From Streptomyces catenulae (GTDB taxonomy: Bacteria > Actinomycetota > Actinomycetes > Streptomycetales > Streptomycetaceae): a stretch of 64,000 bases of DNA. The translations under genes were made by a program, and so were the position numbers. The stretch is taken from contig NZ_JODY01000029.1 of NCBI RefSeq assembly GCF_000718015.1, positions 1 through 64,000 of the forward strand, given 5' to 3'. The stretch's first letter is position 1. Every line of letters starts with the position of its first letter. The notes beneath the pieces were generated by a model that made no database searches, was not told the DNA's origin, and saw only the letters and a list, made by a program, of their open reading frames with translations. Of the stretch, positions 42,040 to 50,330 are shown in pieces.

Positions 42040-43932
42040 TCAGGCCCCCGGCCCGTCCCCCTCTCCCCGCTCGTCGCGGGCGAACAGCTGGGTGAGCGTG
42101 CTGATCGTGTAGACGTCGGTGGACTCCTCGTCCACCAGGTGCATCTCCGCGAGCCGGTCCAGCGCGTCCTGCGTGCGCTCCTGGTCGTACCCGGCGAGGG
42201 CGGCCGCCACCGACGAGTTCAGGTGCCCGTCGGCGCTGGTGGCCAGCGCGCTGAGCAGCCGGGCGTCGTCGGCCGACAGCCGGGCCACGGACATCCGCAG
42301 CGCGGCGGCGATGCCGGTGTCCTCGGCGGAGAGCAGCGCCAGCCGCCGCCGCTCGTCGCGCAGCGCCGCGGCCAGCCGGGCCAGCCGCCAGCGCGGCCGG
42401 GCCGTCAGCTGCGCGGCGGCGGCCCGCAGCGCCAGCGGCAGCCCGTCGCAGAGCGCGACCAGCTCCTGTGCCGCCGCCGGGTCCTCGGCCACCCGCTCGG
42501 CGCCGAGCATCGCGCCCAGCAGCGCCGCGCCCTCCTCGTGGCCCATCGCCTGGAGTCCGACGGGCCGGGCCCAGTCGGTGGCGACCAGCCCGTCGAGACG
42601 GCTGCGGCTGGTGACGACGGTGGCGCAGTGCGGGCCGCCGGGCAGCAACGGCCGCACCTGCGCCGAACCGCGCGCGTTGTCGAGGACGACCAGCAGCCGC
42701 CGCTCCGCCACCAGCGACCGGAACAGCGCGGACGCCGCCTCGGCGGAGGACGGCACCCGCTCCGGCGGAGTGCCCAGCGCCAGCAGGAAGTCGCGGAGGA
42801 TCTCGGCGGGAGCCGCCTCGTCGCCCTCCCCGAAGCCCCGCAGATCGGCGAAGAGCTGACCGTCCGGGAACGCCCCGGCGTACTGGTGCGCCCACTGCAC
42901 GACACACGCCGTCTTGCCGACCCCGGCCGGACCGGCGACCACGGCGAGCGGACTCTCCTGCGGCGTACGGGACGTCAGGATCGCGGTGAGCGCCGCGAGC
43001 TGGTGCTCCCGCCCCAGGAAGCGGGCCGGGGGCCGGGGCAGCAGCCGCGGCGCCGCGCCGCCCCGCCCGGAACCGCTCGCGCCGCCGGACGGCTGACCGC
43101 CCTGCGCGGGCACCCGGGCTTCGGCCGGAGCGGTGGAGGGACCCGCCGCTGTTTCACGTGAAACAGCGGACGGTTTCGCGGCCGGCCGGGCCTCCTCCGC
43201 CCGCAGGATCTCCTCGTACGCCCCGCGCAGCCGCTCGCCCGGGTCGACGCCCAGCTCCTCGTTGAGCAGCCGACGGGTGCGGTGGAACCACTCCAGCGCA
43301 TCGGACTGACGGCCCGTACGGAACAGCGCCCGCATCAGACCGGCGATCAGGCCCTCGCGCAGCGGGTGGTTGACGGCGGCGTTGTAGAGCACCGCAGCGG
43401 CCTGCTCATGGGCGCCGAGCGCGCCGTGGGCACGGCCCAGCGCCTCGACGGCGGTCAGCCGCCGCTCCTCCAGCGCATGGGCGGCGGCGGCGAACGGCGG
43501 GCTGGTGACCGTGCCGGTCAGCGCCGGGCCACGCCAGAGCCCCAGCGCCTCCCGCAGCAGCGGCACCGCGTCGGCGGGCGCCTCCTCGGGACGGGCCAGC
43601 GCGACGAGTTCACCGAAGCGGTGGGCGTCGATCAGCTCCTCGGGCAGCCGCAGCAGATAGGCCGAGCCATGGGTGGTCAGCTCGATGCCGTACGCGTCGG
43701 CGCCGCCCTGGGCCAGCGTGGCGCGCAGCCGCGAGACATGGCCCTGGACGACCGTACGGGCGTGTTCGGGTGGCTCGTCCTCCCAGAGCGAGTCGATCAA
43801 CTGCTCCAGGGGGACGGTGGTGTTGGGCTGGAGCAGCAGCAGCGCCAGCACACTGCGCCGTTTCGCCGGCCCGAGCGACAGCTCCCCGGAGCCGGTGGTG
43901 ACGGCGATCGGGCCCAGCAGTGAGAAGTCCAA
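42040..43932 (-). CDS. AfsR/SARP-like regulator: OmpR-HTH, BTAD and NB-ARC, with internal parS
   Basis: 630 residues. The start is TTG at 43932, 1 nt after the stop of the aminopeptidase gene, so translation is coupled. OmpR-type winged HTH (about 5-95, LGPAKRRSVLALLLLQP), BTAD helical domain (about 100-245, LLREALGLWRGPAL ... LNEELGVDPGERLR), linker with V257-S-R-E-T261 encoded by parS, and NB-ARC ATPase (about 305-560; P-loop GPAGVGKT, Walker B LLVVLDNA). It lacks the TPR tail of full AfsR. The family activates secondary metabolism or differentiation; no biosynthetic cluster is adjacent. Confidence 0.87.
   Translation of the reverse strand: MDFSLLGPIAVTTGSGELSLGPAKRRSVLALLLLQPNTTVPLEQLIDSLWEDEPPEHARTVVQGHVSRLRATLAQGGADAYGIELTTHGSAYLLRLPEELIDAHRFGELVALARPEEAPADAVPLLREALGLWRGPALTGTVTSPPFAAAAHALEERRLTAVEALGRAHGALGAHEQAAAVLYNAAVNHPLREGLIAGLMRALFRTGRQSDALEWFHRTRRLLNEELGVDPGERLRGAYEEILRAEEARPAAKPSAVSRETAAGPSTAPAEARVPAQGGQPSGGASGSGRGGAAPRLLPRPPARFLGREHQLAALTAILTSRTPQESPLAVVAGPAGVGKTACVVQWAHQYAGAFPDGQLFADLRGFGEGDEAAPAEILRDFLLALGTPPERVPSSAEAASALFRSLVAERRLLVVLDNARGSAQVRPLLPGGPHCATVVTSRSRLDGLVATDWARPVGLQAMGHEEGAALLGAMLGAERVAEDPAAAQELVALCDGLPLALRAAAAQLTARPRWRLARLAAALRDERRRLALLSAEDTGIAAALRMSVARLSADDARLLSALATSADGHLNSSVAAALAGYDQERTQDALDRLAEMHLVDEESTDVYTISTLTQLFARDERGEGDGPGA
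43151..43164. other. parS site 9, inside the AfsR-like gene
   Basis: Perfect GTTTCACGTGAAAC in TG/CA context. On the coding (minus) strand it reads V-S-R-E-T in the linker between the BTAD and NB-ARC domains. Confidence 0.92.
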
Positions 43933-43933
43933 C

Positions 43934-45226
43934 TCAGCCCTCCAGGAAGGCCGTCAGGGCGTTCGCGAGCAGGTACGGGTCCTCGGCGCCGCACAGCTCA
44001 CGTGCCGAGTGCATGGAGAGGATGGCGACGCCGACATCGACGGTGGTGATGCCGTGCCGTGCGGCGGTGATCGGTCCGATCGTGGTGCCGCACGGCATCG
44101 CGTTGTTCGAGACGAACGACTGCCAGGGCACCCCGGCGCGCTCACAGGCGGCGGCGAAGATCGCCCGCCCGTCGCCGTCGGTGGCGTACCGCTGGTTGAC
44201 GTTCACCTTCAGGATCGGGCCGCCGTTGGGCACCGGGTGGTGCCCCGGCTCGTGCCGCTCACCGTAGTTGGGGTGGACGGCGTGCCCGGTGTCGGAGGAG
44301 AGGCAGAGGGTCCCGGCGAAGGCGCGGGCCCGGTCCTCGTACGCACCGCCGCGGGCGAAGACCGAACGCTCCAGGACCGAGCCGAGCAGCGGGCCGTCGG
44401 CGCCGGTGTCGGACTGGCTGCCGTTCTCCTCGTGGTCGAAGGCGGCCAGCACCGGGATGGTGGTCAGCTCGCCGCTCCCGGCGGCGGCGATCAGCGCGGC
44501 GGTCCCCGCGTGCACGGACAGCAGGTTGTCCATCCGCGGCCCGGCGAGCAGTTCGCGGTCGCGGCCCAGGTAGGCGGGGGGCTCGATGCTGTGGACCATC
44601 AGGTCCCAGCCGCGGATCTCCCCGGCGGGCAGCTCCGCCTCCTGCTCGACGAAGGCGATCAGATCGCCCTCGGCGACCTCGCCCAGGCCCCAGATCGGCG
44701 TCATGTGGCGCTGCTTGTCGAGCTTGAGGCCGTCGGTGTTGACCGAGCGGTCCAGGTGGATGGCGAGTTGCGGCACCCGCAGCAGCGCGCGGTCGACGGT
44801 GACGAGGCGGTGGCTGCCGTCCCGCAGCGTGACCCGGCCGGAGAGGCCGAGGTCCCGGTCGAGCCAGGTGTTGAGCAGCGCGCCGCCGTAGACCTCCACG
44901 GCGACCTGCCGCCAGCCGTGCGCGCCGGTGTCCGGCAGCGGTTTGACCCGGAGGTTGGGGGAGTCGGTGTGTGCGCCCAGGATGCGGAACGGGGTGGCGG
45001 GCCCGGCGCCTTCGGGGACGTACCAGGCGATGAGCGCTCCGCCCCGCAGGACGTACCTGCCGCCGTGGCCGCCGTCCCAGGCGTCGGTCTCCGCGACCTG
45101 CCGGAACCCCGCCGCATCCAGCCGCGCCGCAGCGTTCGCCACCGCGTGGTACGGCGACGGGCTCGCGGCGAGGAAGGACATCAGGTCGTCGGTGTGGCCG
45201 CGGTCGAAGCGGGCGGAGTTGGTCAT
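43934..45226 (-). CDS. apeB: M18-family aminopeptidase
   Basis: 430 residues, normal for M18. Zinc-site motifs: GAHTDSPNLRVKP (metal His), AAFDHEENGSQS (catalytic Glu pair), SSDTGHAVHPNY and, near the end, ILSMHSARE. It removes N-terminal amino acids, usually acidic, in a large cytoplasmic tetrahedral complex. ATG at 45226. It runs directly into the AfsR-like gene with 1 nt between. Its own downstream region therefore lacks a terminator. Confidence 0.88.
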   Translation of the reverse strand: MTNSARFDRGHTDDLMSFLAASPSPYHAVANAAARLDAAGFRQVAETDAWDGGHGGRYVLRGGALIAWYVPEGAGPATPFRILGAHTDSPNLRVKPLPDTGAHGWRQVAVEVYGGALLNTWLDRDLGLSGRVTLRDGSHRLVTVDRALLRVPQLAIHLDRSVNTDGLKLDKQRHMTPIWGLGEVAEGDLIAFVEQEAELPAGEIRGWDLMVHSIEPPAYLGRDRELLAGPRMDNLLSVHAGTAALIAAAGSGELTTIPVLAAFDHEENGSQSDTGADGPLLGSVLERSVFARGGAYEDRARAFAGTLCLSSDTGHAVHPNYGERHEPGHHPVPNGGPILKVNVNQRYATDGDGRAIFAAACERAGVPWQSFVSNNAMPCGTTIGPITAARHGITTVDVGVAILSMHSARELCGAEDPYLLANALTAFLEG

Positions 45227-45410
45227 GGCTCCAGCATAAGGAGGAGGGCCCCCGGTGGCCCGCGCCGATGCGGGCGGACCGCGTTCCGCTCCGTCCTGTT
45301 CCGGCCAGGATGCGGGTGTTCGCCGGGGTTGCGCCGTGGGACGTGACGGCCCTGCGTACAGCGGTGCCCGCCGCCCCGGGGGATGGGGAGACGGGCACCG
45401 CCGGTGGGAG

Positions 45411-45436
45411 GCGGGTCCGGGTGCGGCCGGACCCGC
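45411..45436. terminator. Terminator after acyl-CoA dehydrogenase
   Basis: 10-bp perfect stem (45411-45420 and 45427-45436) with a 6-nt loop, just downstream of the stop at 45444. Confidence 0.7.
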
Positions 45437-45443
45437 GGAGGGG

Positions 45444-47270
45444 TCAGAACGCGGACTCGTCCAGCTCCATCAGGGACTGGTCGATGCCCTCGGCCAGCGA
45501 GCGCTGCACGGTGAGGACCGGCAGGACGTTGTGGGCGAAGAACTTCGCCGCGGCGATCTTGCCGGTGTAGAACGGCTTGTCCTTGGCGGAGGCGCCGTCC
45601 AGCTTCGCGGCGGCGACGGCCGCGCCCTTGAGGAGCAGGTAGCCGATGACGACGTCACCGGAGGCCAGCAGCAGGCGGGTGGTGTTGAGGCCGACCTTGT
45701 AGATGGACTTGACGTCCTTCTCGGTGGCGGCGAGGTCGGTCAGCATCGCGCCGACGATCGCCTCCAGGTCGGCGGCGGCCTTGGCCAGCTCGCCGCGGGC
45801 GGCGGCCAGCTCCTCGCCGCCGGTCTCCTGGCCCAGGAACTCCTTGATCTCGTTGGAGAGCACGGTCAGCGCCTGGCCCTGGTCGCGGACGATCTTCCGG
45901 AAGAAGAAGTCCTGGCCCTGGATGGCGGTGGTGCCCTCGTAGAGGGTGTCGATCTTGGAGTCCCGGATGTACTGCTCGATCGGGTACTCCTGGAGGTACC
46001 CGGAGCCGCCGAAGGTCTGCAGCGACTGCGCCAGCTGCTCGTAGGACTTCTCCGAGCCGTAGCCCTTGACGATCGGCAGCAGCAGGTCGTTGAGGCGGTT
46101 GGCGGCGCTCGCGTCCTCGCCCGCGGCCTCCTTGGCGATGATCTCGTCCTGGACGCTCGCGGTGTAGAGCACCAGGGCGCGCATGCCCTCGGCGTACGCC
46201 TTCTGCGTCATCAGGGAGCGGCGCACGTCGGGGTGGTGGGTGATGGTGACGCGCGGCGCGGTCTTGTCGGTGAAGGCGGCGAGGTCGGGGCCCTGCACGC
46301 GCTCCTTGGCGTACTCCAGCGCGTTGAGGTAGCCGGTGGAGAGGGTGGCGATGGCCTTCGTGCCGACCATCATCCGCGCGAACTCGATGATCTTGAACAT
46401 CTGGCGGATGCCGTCGTGCTTCTCGCCGAGCAGCCAGCCCTTGGCGGGGTGGTTGGCGCCGAACGTCATCTCGCAGGTGTTGGACGCCTTGAGGCCCATC
46501 TTGTGCTCGACGTTGGTGGCGTAGGCGCCGTTGCGCTCGCCCAGCTCGCCGGTCTCCCAGTCGAAGTCGTACTTCGGCACGATGAAGAGCGACAGACCCT
46601 TGGTGCCCGGACCGGCACCCTCGGGGCGGGCGAGGACGAAGTGCACGATGTTCTCGGACATGTCGTGCTCACCGGAGGTGATGAAGCGCTTCACGCCCTC
46701 GATGTGCCAGCTGCCGTCCTCCTGCTGGACGGCCTTGGTGCGGCCGGCGCCGACATCCGAACCGGCGTCCGGCTCGGTCAGCACCATGGTGGAGCCCCAC
46801 TGCTTGTCCACCATCAGCTGCGCGATGCGGTGCTGCTCCTCGGTGCCCTCGTCGTACAGGACGCCCGCGAAGGCGGGGCCGGAGGCGTACATCCAGATCG
46901 CCGGGTTGGCGCCGAGGATCGTCTCGGCGAAGGCCCAGAGGAGCGAGCGGGGCGCGGTGGTGCCGCCGATCTCCTCCGGGATGCCCAGCCGCCACCACTC
47001 GGCGTCCATGTACGCCTGGTAGCTCTTCTTGAAGGTGTCCGGGATCGGCGCGGTGTTGGTCTCCGGGTCGAAGACCGGCGGGTTGCGGTCGGCGTCGGTG
47101 AAGGAGTCGGCCAGCTCGTTCTCCGAGAGCCGGGCGATCTCCGACAGCACGCTCTTGGCGGTGTCGACATCCATCTCCGCGAACGGACCGGTGCCGTACA
47201 CGCTGTCACGGCCGAGCACCTCGAAGAGGTTGAACTCGATGTCGCGGAGATTCGACTTGTAGTGCCCCAT
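45444..47270 (-). CDS. Long acyl-CoA dehydrogenase (FadE5-like)
   Basis: 608 residues, about 200 longer than classical acyl-CoA dehydrogenases, with the N-terminal ([20 protein letters not shown]) and C-terminal extra domains typical of the DUF1974-free FadE5/AcdA2 group. Flavin region: [18 protein letters not shown]. The catalytic-base region is [18 protein letters not shown] with Glu at about 444. It oxidises a broad range of long acyl-CoAs in beta-oxidation. The C-terminal extension (about 500-608) forms a second helical bundle. Two TACC-N4-GGTA elements lie 89-125 bp upstream. Confidence 0.9.
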   Translation of the reverse strand: MGHYKSNLRDIEFNLFEVLGRDSVYGTGPFAEMDVDTAKSVLSEIARLSENELADSFTDADRNPPVFDPETNTAPIPDTFKKSYQAYMDAEWWRLGIPEEIGGTTAPRSLLWAFAETILGANPAIWMYASGPAFAGVLYDEGTEEQHRIAQLMVDKQWGSTMVLTEPDAGSDVGAGRTKAVQQEDGSWHIEGVKRFITSGEHDMSENIVHFVLARPEGAGPGTKGLSLFIVPKYDFDWETGELGERNGAYATNVEHKMGLKASNTCEMTFGANHPAKGWLLGEKHDGIRQMFKIIEFARMMVGTKAIATLSTGYLNALEYAKERVQGPDLAAFTDKTAPRVTITHHPDVRRSLMTQKAYAEGMRALVLYTASVQDEIIAKEAAGEDASAANRLNDLLLPIVKGYGSEKSYEQLAQSLQTFGGSGYLQEYPIEQYIRDSKIDTLYEGTTAIQGQDFFFRKIVRDQGQALTVLSNEIKEFLGQETGGEELAAARGELAKAAADLEAIVGAMLTDLAATEKDVKSIYKVGLNTTRLLLASGDVVIGYLLLKGAAVAAAKLDGASAKDKPFYTGKIAAAKFFAHNVLPVLTVQRSLAEGIDQSLMELDESAF

Positions 47271-47358
47271 GGGTACGGCTCCGTATCAGTTCAGCAAGAG
47301 AGTGGCGCGTGGCGCCTCGTCGCGAGGTCCTGTGCGGTGGAGGGCCCCGTCACGCAAT

Positions 47359-47395
47359 TACCAGCAGGTAGCTCCGATGATGCTACCCATCGGTA
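47359..47395. promoter_or_regulatory. Twin TACC-N4-GGTA operator
   Basis: TACCAGCAGGTA (47359-47370) and TACCCATCGGTA (47384-47395), centres 25 bp apart. Together they form an imperfect 41-bp dyad beginning ATTACC and ending GGTAAT. It sits in the shared upstream region of the dehydrogenase gene and the SseB-like gene and probably binds a TetR-type fatty-acid regulator as a pair of dimers. Confidence 0.6.
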
Positions 47396-47449
47396 ATAAG
47401 AAGCAACCCCTATCCGGCCATCTGTGACGAGCGTCCCCTCGCGACTCAG

Positions 47450-47455
47450 TACGCT
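47450..47455 (+). promoter_or_regulatory. -10 hexamer for leaderless gene at 47463
   Basis: TACGCT ends 7 nt before the ATG at 47463. The spacer GTGCCGC has no SD. Confidence 0.45.
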
Positions 47456-47462
47456 GTGCCGC

Positions 47463-47933
47463 ATGTACGGCTACGACCAGAGCGCGGGTGCAGGGCAGCA
47501 GTACGGTGCGCCGCCCCCGCCGCAGCAACCGCCCTCCGGGGGCTACGGCGAGCAGCCGCTGTATCCGGAGCCGTCCCCGCCCTCGCTCGCTGACGCGGTG
47601 CGGGCCTTCACGACGGGATCGATGTCCGCCGAGGATTTCCAGGGGATCTTCTCCACCTCGAAGATCTACTGCCCGCGCGGCGACAACCCCGGATTCCTGG
47701 CGCTGCACAACACCCAGCAGCCGGTGATCCCGATGTTCACCTCGCTCAAGGAGCTGCGGCGGTACGCGGGCAAGGAGTCCAAGTACTTCGTGATCACCGG
47801 CGCCGAGGTGCTCGACCTGCTGCCCACCGGCTACGGCTTCGTCCTCGACATGGAGGGCGACCACCGGATGGTCTTCGACGCGAAGGCCGTGGAGCAGATG
47901 GTCGACTTCGCGATGCGCCGGATGTACGGCTGA
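47463..47933 (+). CDS. SseB-family protein
   Basis: 156 residues. A Gly/Pro/Gln-rich head (1-42) is followed by an SseB N-terminal-type domain: LADAVRAFTTGSMSAEDFQGIF, FLALHNTQQPVIPMFTSLKELRRYAG and EVLDLLPTGYGFVLDMEG. In other bacteria SseB domains occur in secretion-associated and tail-linked proteins; the role in Streptomyces is not known. Start at 47463 with a leaderless promoter. A strong hairpin follows. Confidence 0.8.
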   Translation: MYGYDQSAGAGQQYGAPPPPQQPPSGGYGEQPLYPEPSPPSLADAVRAFTTGSMSAEDFQGIFSTSKIYCPRGDNPGFLALHNTQQPVIPMFTSLKELRRYAGKESKYFVITGAEVLDLLPTGYGFVLDMEGDHRMVFDAKAVEQMVDFAMRRMYG

Positions 47934-47957
47934 GTCGCCCCCTCCTCTGACCGGACC

Positions 47958-47994
47958 CGAAGGGCCGACCCGCATGGCGCGGGTCGGCCCTTCG
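47958..47994. terminator. Terminator after SseB-like gene
   Basis: 16-bp perfect stem (47958-47973 and 47979-47994) with a 5-nt loop. Confidence 0.85.
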
Positions 47995-48075
47995 GTGTGC
48001 CGTGGTGCCGAAAATCCCGCGCCGACCTGCGGTGACGCGGTCGGGAATGCAGGGCGTCTTGCAGGTTGTTCAGCA

Positions 48076-48090
48076 TTCAACTAAGTTGAA
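48076..48090. promoter_or_regulatory. MarR-type operator TTCAACTAAGTTGAA
   Basis: Perfect dyad TTCAAC-TAA-GTTGAA, 24 bp before the ATG of the pirin gene. It is close to the TTnAA-type palindromes bound by MarR and similar regulators. No such regulator is encoded next to it. Confidence 0.65.
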
Positions 48091-48114
48091 ACCCGAACGA
48101 CCGAGGAGGCCGTC

Positions 48115-48299
48115 ATGCCCGCAGTGACCGTTGAGAATCCGTTGACCCTGCCGCGAGTGGCGGCACCCGCCGAGGCACGCCCCCGTCCCGTGCTGGCCGT
48201 CGCGACCGCGCCGAGCGGTTTCGAGGGCGAGGGCTTCCCGGTGCGCCGTGCGTTCGCCGGCATCAACTACGAGCACCTCGACCCGTTCATCATGATGGA
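48115..48299 (+). other. Start region of pirin gene: SD decides start
   Basis: GAGGAGG at 48102-48108 is 6 nt upstream of the ATG at 48115, so this start is secure; the operator at 48076 would cover the promoter or 5' leader. Confidence 0.4.
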
Positions 48300-49068
48300 T
48301 CAGATGGGTGAGGTGGAGTACGCGCCCGGAGAGCCCAAGGGCACGCCCTGGCACCCGCACCGCGGCTTCGAGACCGTCACGTACCTGATCGACGGGACCT
48401 TCGTGCACCGTGACTCGCACGGCGGTGGCGGGACCATCAACGGTGGCGACACCCAGTGGATGACCGCCGGGTCCGGGCTGCTGCACATCGAGGCGCCGCC
48501 GGAGTCGCTCGTCATGTCCGGCGGGCTCTTCCACGGCCTCCAGCTGTGGGTGAACCTCCCCAAGCGCGACAAGATGATGGCGCCGCGCTACCAGGACATC
48601 GGCGGCGGCCAGGTCAAGCTGCTCACCTCCGCCGACGGCGGTGCGCTGCTGCGGCTGATCGCCGGTGACCTCGACGGAAACAAGGGCCCCGGCATCACCC
48701 ACACGCCGATCACCATGCTCCATGTCTCGGTCAACCCGGGCGCGGAGGTGACCCTGCCGTGGCGGGCCGACTTCAACGCCCTCGGGTACGCGCTGGCCGG
48801 GCGCGGCACGGCGGGTGCGGAAGGCCGTCCGTTCCGGACCGGGCAGGCGGTCGTCTTCGGCTCCGGCGACTCGCTCACCATCCGGGCGGACGAGAGCCAG
48901 GAGTCCCGCAGCCCGAACTTCGAGGTCGTGCTGCTGGGCGGCGAGCCGATCCGGGAGCCGATGCGGCACTACGGCCCGTTCGTCATGAACACCCACGCCG
49001 AACTGGCCCAGGCATTCGAGGACTTCCAGGCCGGGCGGCTCGGGACCGTACCCGCCGAGGAGAGCTGA
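48115..49068 (+). CDS. Pirin-family protein
   Basis: 317 residues, two cupin domains. The metal site lies in PWHPHRGFETVTYLIDG and the following DTQWMTAGSGLLHIE segment (His, His, His, Glu ligands). The pirin C-terminal cupin spans about 190-300. Pirins act as quercetin dioxygenase-like enzymes or redox-linked regulators; in Streptomyces a pirin affects beta-oxidation and acyl-CoA dehydrogenase activity, which is notable because a long acyl-CoA dehydrogenase gene is nearby. Substrate uncertain. Under a likely MarR-type operator. Confidence 0.88.
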   Translation: MPAVTVENPLTLPRVAAPAEARPRPVLAVATAPSGFEGEGFPVRRAFAGINYEHLDPFIMMDQMGEVEYAPGEPKGTPWHPHRGFETVTYLIDGTFVHRDSHGGGGTINGGDTQWMTAGSGLLHIEAPPESLVMSGGLFHGLQLWVNLPKRDKMMAPRYQDIGGGQVKLLTSADGGALLRLIAGDLDGNKGPGITHTPITMLHVSVNPGAEVTLPWRADFNALGYALAGRGTAGAEGRPFRTGQAVVFGSGDSLTIRADESQESRSPNFEVVLLGGEPIREPMRHYGPFVMNTHAELAQAFEDFQAGRLGTVPAEES

Positions 49069-49089
49069 GCGCAGCCCCCGAAAGGGCGG

Positions 49090-49127
49090 CGGCCGTCCGG
49101 CGTTTCACGTGAAACGCCGGACGGCCG
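49090..49127. other. parS site 10 inside a 38-bp perfect palindrome
   Basis: The parS core is 49102-49115. The symmetry extends 12 bp on each side, as at 17533-17570, but with different flanking sequence. It sits 21 nt after the pirin stop and would make a long RNA hairpin, a probable terminator. Confidence 0.9.
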
Positions 49128-49133
49128 TGCCAC

Positions 49134-49147
49134 GTTTCACGTGAAAC
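49134..49147. other. parS site 11
   Basis: Perfect GTTTCACGTGAAAC within a 22-bp palindrome (49130-49151), 32 bp centre-to-centre from site 10. Confidence 0.92.
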
Positions 49148-49187
49148 GTGGGCCGTGTCCGGCCGGTGCACATGATGGACTGTTCGG

Positions 49188-50330
49188 GTGCAAAACGACC
49201 TGAAACGAGACCGGCCCCGCGGCGAGGCGCCGCTGCTTCCGATCGCCGCCCGCCGGACCGCCGCCTGGTGTGCGGTGGCGCTGCTGGTGGCAGGCGTGAT
49301 CGCGGTCGGCGTCTGGCTCAGCGTGGAGCTGAGCGCCGCCGTCACGCCCGTACTGCTGGCCCTGCTGGGCAGCGCGCTGCTCGGGCCGCTGTACCGGCGG
49401 ATGGTGGCGATGAAGCTGAACCGTTCGCTGGCCGCCGGACTGACCTGTGCGGTGCTGGTGATCGTGGTCGGCGGCGCCGGATACATCGTGGTCAGCGCGC
49501 TGGTCGACACCGGTGACCAGATCATCGCCTCGCTCAAGGAGGCGGCCAAGCAGCTCTCCCGGCACTTCGGCACCGCCGGGACCTCCCTCGACGACCTCGC
49601 CACCAACGCCAAGACGTTCATCGGCAAGTTCGGCACCACCGCCGCCTCGGGGCTGCTGGCGGGCGTCAGCGTCGTCGGCCAGTTCATCGCGGCGGCGGTC
49701 CTCGCGCTGCTGCTGACCTTCTTCTTCCTCCGCGACTCGGACAAGGCGCTGAACGCGCTGCGCGACTGGGCGCCCGGCGACTCCGCGCCGCGGCTGGAGG
49801 GCATGGCCCGCCGTGGCTTCCAGGCGATCGAGGGCTTCATGCGCGGCACCACCCTCATCGCCCTGATCGACGCCACCTGCATCACCGTCGGACTGCTGAT
49901 CCTGGGCGTCCCCAACGCCTTCGGGCTGGGCGCGCTGGTCTTCGTCGGCGCCTACATCCCCTACCTCGGTGCCTTCATCTCGGGCGCCGTCGCGGTCCTG
50001 GTGGCGCTCGCCGAGGGCGGTTACGTCAAGGCGCTGTGGGCGCTCGGCGTGGTCCTCGCGGTGCAGGTGCTGGAGGGCCATGTCCTCCAGCCGATGATCC
50101 AGAGCCGGACCGTCCAGATGCACCCGGCGATCGTCATGCTGGCCATCACCGCGGGCGCCGGGGTCGCGGGCATCCTCGGCATGCTGCTCGCCGTGCCGCT
50201 GACCGCCGCCGCCTTCGGCGCACTCCACGAACTGCGCCGCCACTACCTCAACTCGGCCACCGACTCACCGGACGCCACGGAACCGGAGGCGCCCGGCTCC
50301 GCCGGGGAGCCGTCGCCCGCGTCCTCGTAG
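49188..50330 (+). CDS. AI-2E family transporter
   Basis: 380 residues with about eight hydrophobic helices. The family pattern is clear: two N-terminal helices, a large central soluble segment (about 100-160), then LGVPNAFGLGALVFVGAYIPYLGAFISG and LEGHVLQPMIQSRTVQMHPA. Members export autoinducer-2, ions or polyketides; the name alone is not evidence of AI-2 transport. GTG start at 49188 with no obvious SD. Its last 88 nt overlap the convergent SpoIIE-type gene. Confidence 0.85.
   Translation: MQNDLKRDRPRGEAPLLPIAARRTAAWCAVALLVAGVIAVGVWLSVELSAAVTPVLLALLGSALLGPLYRRMVAMKLNRSLAAGLTCAVLVIVVGGAGYIVVSALVDTGDQIIASLKEAAKQLSRHFGTAGTSLDDLATNAKTFIGKFGTTAASGLLAGVSVVGQFIAAAVLALLLTFFFLRDSDKALNALRDWAPGDSAPRLEGMARRGFQAIEGFMRGTTLIALIDATCITVGLLILGVPNAFGLGALVFVGAYIPYLGAFISGAVAVLVALAEGGYVKALWALGVVLAVQVLEGHVLQPMIQSRTVQMHPAIVMLAITAGAGVAGILGMLLAVPLTAAAFGALHELRRHYLNSATDSPDATEPEAPGSAGEPSPASS

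Noticed and set aside
40276..43161. 961-codon open frame on the plus strand
   Set aside because: Antisense to three supported genes; composition and lack of motifs mark it as a shadow.
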